Positions 59,613-64,000 of a stretch of DNA of 64,000 nucleotides are shown here, in pieces. The DNA comes from Mansonella perstans. Lineage: Eukaryota > Nematoda > Chromadorea > Rhabditida > Onchocercidae. Under the pieces are notes generated by a model that saw only the letters and a list, made by a program, of their open reading frames with translations, did no database searches and was not told the origin of the DNA. Location: the NCBI GenBank assembly GCA_037074765.1, contig JBAMDO010000039.1:434001-498000 (forward strand). The letters are read 5' to 3'. The number at the start of each line of letters is the position of its first letter. The stretch's first letter is position 1. The translations under genes were made by a program, and so were the position numbers.

Positions 59613-62600
59613 ATGGCCGAGCTCAGAGTTTCAAGAATCACTGCCGATTTCATTATTTTAGCTTTATGTGGTTAGTATAGTTCATTTGAAATCTTGATAG
59701 GTTTTTCTTATAGCATTTATAAATGTGTAAAAAATGGAACTATTATCATTGGATTTATTAATGTTTGATCAGAAGTTTCGATGCTTCTTATAGAATGAAA
59801 ATAAAATTAACACTCATTCTTTCTTTTAACAGCAAATATGCGATTTTTAAGTAAGATTACTGATAAATATAATTTCGCCATGTGTTTACTGATAAATAAT
59901 AATGCCAATATCTATTCATTTTTCTCTATTTGTAAATGATTTTGTTATACAGCTGATGTTTAAAGCTCCATTGCATCAAACATTCTTCGGATTTTTTTTT
60001 TTTTTTTTTGTATTTTATAAGCCATTCTCCGAAATTTCGCATTTCCACATTTTACAGCTTTAACAAATAAGATTTCGATACTACTTTTGCAAATAAGTGA
60101 CATTCTACATATGCACTGTTGTTTAGTAAATCTAGTAAATCTGGTAATACACTTATTGATAACTTTTGTTTCACTTATTTGTAAGTTTTACTTTTTAGTA
60201 AAATATTACAGTACTTAACAATATCGCCGATAATTGGTGTTTTAACATTTATTTGTTATTTTAGATTTTTATTGTTGTCTTTTAAGATTTTAAGTGTTAA
60301 TCATCCTTCATTTCTTACAAAATCCTTTTCAAATTTTCAGCTATACCATTATTAATATTTCACAAATGGGTTGAACCATACAGGCGCGGTTTTTATTGTG
60401 ATGACGAATCAATTCGATATCCATATCGAGCATCTACCGTTTCACGACAAATGCTTATTGTTATTGGTCTCATTGTACCGACAGTTCTTGTAAACTTAGT
60501 TTAACTACTTTTTCGCTCTTTTCATATTGTTTTGTGAATTTTTGTGAAATGAAATTAACTTTTCTAAAGTTCAGTTGAGAATACATAAGATAAACTGATA
60601 ATATCCGACTTAATTTACATGGGAAGCTTTCATTCTGAAAAATTTTTGACATTTCCGGCCAATTTCATTGAGTGATGTGATTTGACTAGTAAAAAAGCAA
60701 ATGCCTAATTTAATCATAAATCAGATTGTAATAGCGGAACTATTTCGTGCGCTAACTTGGGAACGAAAATGTAGAAACGAATTCAAGCATTACCGGTGCC
60801 GACGATATGTAGTACCACGTATAGTCGTTCGTCTTTATGTTTTCATTGGTAAGTTTAGGCTTTGTTACGCGTCACTCTTCATTCTGAGTTCAGATTTAGA
60901 TAATAATTTAGATACTGAGTTTAGATAATGAGTTTAGACTTTGTTACGTGTTACTTTTCAGGAAAAGAATGAACAGAATGAGCTATGTTGCCGAAAAGTG
61001 TCACTTTTCAGCAACATAGCAAAGGTGTTTTCCCTTCATTTTCCTCTTAAAATTATGGGGATTAAAAGTTCTAGCTTTAAGCATAGTAGCAACTATTAGA
61101 TATTGATTAATTGATCCATCAGTTATTAAAGATATATTATTAGTGATTAGTACATTGGTTTTTAAAATCATCAACGAAATATCACATGAAAACTTCTCTA
61201 CTTTTCCTTTCACTTATTTTTTAGATCATAAATGTTTAGATTAGCAAAATAAAGTTTATATAATTAAATGATATTGATCGGAAAGAACGCTTATTATTTG
61301 TTTCGTTCAAAATTACAGGATATTTCCTTCTTGGTGTCATTTTCAATCAATTAATGGTCGATATAGCGAAGTATACGATCGGGCGCCATAGGCCTCATTT
61401 TATAGCAGTTTGCAAGCCAAAAGTACATATTGGAATTCTTGGGCATGCTTATATTAGTGCATGTTTTTGTTTCTCATCATATATGTTCCGAAAATTTTTG
61501 CATGTTCTTTATTAACATCTCGCTTCACTCTTTGACATGAATGCACTTTCATTTAAATACGAGCTTAAACATTTTCTTGGCTTTATTCATATCATTTAAC
61601 TTTTTTTTGCGATCTACTCTGCCACAACCTTCATCAATATTGAATGCACTTTCATTTAAATATGAGCTTGGACATTTTCTTGGCTTTATTCATATGATTT
61701 AACTTTTTTCTGCGACTTATACTATCAGAAACTTCATCAATAAGACTTTGTTAATTTAGTTATTTTTCTTAATTCTTTTCAGTTATACTTTTTGGTTCTG
61801 CATTACTCGTAACGGTGGTATTGCAATTACAACAGCGCCCCTCTGAATATTTTAGTTCCATTGTAGAAAAGATTAACTTTTAATTGCTTGACATGAAAAT
61901 TATTCATAACCATGAACTTACAATAATATGTAATGATTAATTAGTTCGATGATTTGAATCATTATTTCTAAAACTAATGATGTTATGTGGCATCGTATCG
62001 GAACATATAGTATCAGTTTGAAAATTTTTTGCAGCGCATGGAAATTCAATATGTCGCTGTTGGTGGATTACATAGTAATCGTACTGTGGCAGTCAGACGT
62101 GTAAGTACGAAAAGTTAAGTTTGCAAAAGTGAGGTGGTAGGTTTTGGAATATTTATTGTAAGGTACTTGTTGTCTCTCAAGGTGCATGGGTTACTCAAAA
62201 TTATGTGATCTCTCCATAATAATATTATTACAAACTTTTTTAGGAAATATCTAATAACGGAGAATCACATTGGGAAATGTCATTATTGGTTATCTGTATG
62301 TGAATTTTTCTAAAATTAGCCACCTCACTTTGCATCAAACTTTTCATTTCTTTAAAGGAAATTTCCTTTTTTTCTGATAAGCAAGATATTTGTATTTCTT
62401 GTAGGCTTATTCCAAATCATCAGTTGTTTAAAAGGTAAGTATTAAAGGTTGTTTTATTCATGGTTCGAAGCACCATTTCACCTTCATGCACAAATTGTGC
62501 ACATATGCACCTATCACACATGCACCTACATAGAGATTTGTGGTCTTCAAAAACGAACACATCTGGTATATTTGTTTTCTCACTTGCATGTTTCTAACTG

Positions 62601-64000
62601 TTGAGAAATTTTGATATTGTGAAAGATTTTGGCACCATAATTTTCGTATTTTCAGTTCTGCCTGCTGTATAAGATTGCTCTCTCATTCATTATATCATAG
62701 TTTCACACCTTTTCAAAATCATATTAAAAGACAATATACATAAACATTATTACTAAGTGTCCATTTTTTTATAATTTGAAATTGTTTACTGAAACGGCTG
62801 GTTATTATTCAAAAGTCGCTTCAAATAGCTTCTACGGAATCTAGACTTAATTGATATATATATATATATAATTTTGACATTAACTCTCTGGATGATTAAT
62901 TGTCGAAATGATAGTTATTACAGTTATTGCAATACATTGGTGATTAAAGACGGTTAATTTTAAATTTTTACAGTATTAAATGAACCTATGCAATAACTGT
63001 AATTGATATAGCGTTTTTGTATATTGTTTTGAAATATTCTTCTTTCATGTTTTCATGTACACTGATTTGATATTAATATATTTCTGGATTTTGTCGATCA
63101 TTTCTTTCTTTGCATCATTTTCAAATCTTTCTTGTCATTATCAAACGTCAGGAATTTCAATTCTAAACTGAAATGAATTTCAGGGTTTCGAAACTTGTCC
63201 GATAAATTCTCATGAATATATCACAAATTTCGAATGTACTGGTACTGATAAATATCTTATTCATGAATCTATGCTTTCGTTCTATTCTGGTCATGCTGCT
63301 TTCAGCTTTTATGCGGCATGGTATACAGCAGTGAGTTTTTTTTTTTGGGAATGATAATTCAATTCTGCTAAAGCGAGTATATATGCATCATTTTTCTTTC
63401 ATCATAAATACCGTGCTACCGAATTGTGACATTCTCGCTAACTAATTTTCTAAAATTATTCCTCATAAACATTATTTCAACGATAATTTTCAGCTCTACT
63501 TGCAAGCTCGGCTATATCGACCATTGATTAGTCGCTTACTTTTGCCGGTGATCCAATTCGCCTTACTCGTTGGTGCTGCATATGTGGGTTACACCCGGGT
63601 TAGCGACTACAAACATCATTGGTCGGATGTATTAGTTGGCGCATTGCTTGGTTCTGCAGTCGGCATCGTTGTGGTTATTCCTTTTTTCATCTAATTGCAA
63701 ATTTAATTTTTATTTTGAAATTAAATTTGTCGAAAGTTACGTTCTTTCTGAATATATAATGTAAAGTACAGAAACTCTGCTCTTCTTGATTCCACATTTC
63801 AAATTCAAATTGATTTGTCAGTATTGATTAATTTAATTTTTTCCATTTCATTTTGCAAATATTAAAACAATCGACATGAATTTAGGCGTTATTTGTTGCG
63901 GAAGTATTTTCACGTCGTGAAATACCATCATGTGATACTCATTATTGCAAACGCGAGTTTGGTCTAGCATCTGAATTAGAACGGGCTGTTCCATTATCAG
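59613..64000 (+). CDS. Phospholipid (lipid phosphate) phosphatase, PAP2 family; 3' end outside window
   Basis: Six-pass membrane phosphatase that dephosphorylates lipid phosphates such as phosphatidate, LPA and S1P (PLPP/LPP/Wunen type). Exons in phase: 59613-59670, 60341-60489, 60725-60848, 61319-61422, 63184-63330, 63494-63673 and 63886 to the window edge, about 292 residues so far. All three catalytic motifs are visible. C1 is K128-YTIGRH-RP. C2 is SGH with His182 (preceded by Tyr where Pro is usual). C3 is R229-x5-H235-x3-D239 in TRVSDYKHHWSDV. CDDESIRYPY in exon 2 and the FFRALTWERK-like loop of exon 3 also fit the LPP family. The intron 61423-63183 is long and carries a duplication. Reading through the donor at 63674 would stop after VIPFFI, an alternative end. 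The last exon is still open at 64000. Confidence 0.92.
61538..61742. repeat. 103-bp tandem duplication in phosphatase intron
   Basis: TGAATGCACTTTCATTTAAATA begins at 61538 and 61641. The copies share GAGCTT, ACATTTTCTTGGCTTTATTCATAT and AACTTCATCAATA-like ends with scattered substitutions. Confidence 0.85.

Overview
This window looks like nuclear DNA from a nematode, most likely a parasitic spirurid or filarial worm (inference). It is very AT-rich. Genes are split into many short exons, and most introns end in TTTCAG-type acceptors. At four genes a TTTCAG/TTGCAG acceptor lies 0-10 bases before the start ATG, as expected for spliced-leader trans-splicing. I saw no bacterial operon features, rRNA, tRNA or CRISPR.

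Six genes are supported by spliced conceptual translation. In order: (1) an NDUFAF5-type mitochondrial methyltransferase/hydroxylase for complex I assembly (minus, 7785-10375); (2) ALG3, the dolichol-P-mannose alpha-1,3-mannosyltransferase of the ER (minus, 12207-14914); (3) a class II histone deacetylase with an unrecognised C-terminal extension (plus, 19489-23601); (4) a large secreted protein with two animal haem-peroxidase domains in tandem (plus, 26559-39375); (5) a Y-box/cold-shock RNA-binding protein of the CEY type (minus, 40516-43584, tail to tail with the peroxidase); (6) F-spondin with Reeler, Spondin_N, five TSP1 repeats and a Kunitz domain (plus, 46544-52750). A seventh, partial gene encodes a phospholipid phosphatase of the PAP2 family (plus, from 59613, running off the right edge). 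They are ordinary unrelated neighbours, not a pathway cluster. Peroxidase and F-spondin are both secreted/extracellular-matrix types, and ALG3 serves N-glycosylation of such proteins.

The rest is long AT-rich intergenic DNA (1-7784, 14921-19488, 23602-26558, 52751-59612 and shorter gaps). It holds microsatellites, small tandem duplications, several clean inverted repeats, and an 11-unit, exactly 30-bp minisatellite at 44771-45100.

The most interesting observation is in the tandem peroxidase. The N-terminal domain has lost the distal Gln/His, the catalytic Arg and the proximal haem His but keeps the calcium-site residues. The C-terminal domain keeps the catalytic residues but has changed calcium ligands and lacks one haem-linking Glu. 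A furin-like RRKR motif lies between them. This suggests a pseudoperoxidase fused to, and possibly cleaved from, an active peroxidase. Exon borders were read by eye from GT/AG signals and phase; where they could not be settled this is stated.
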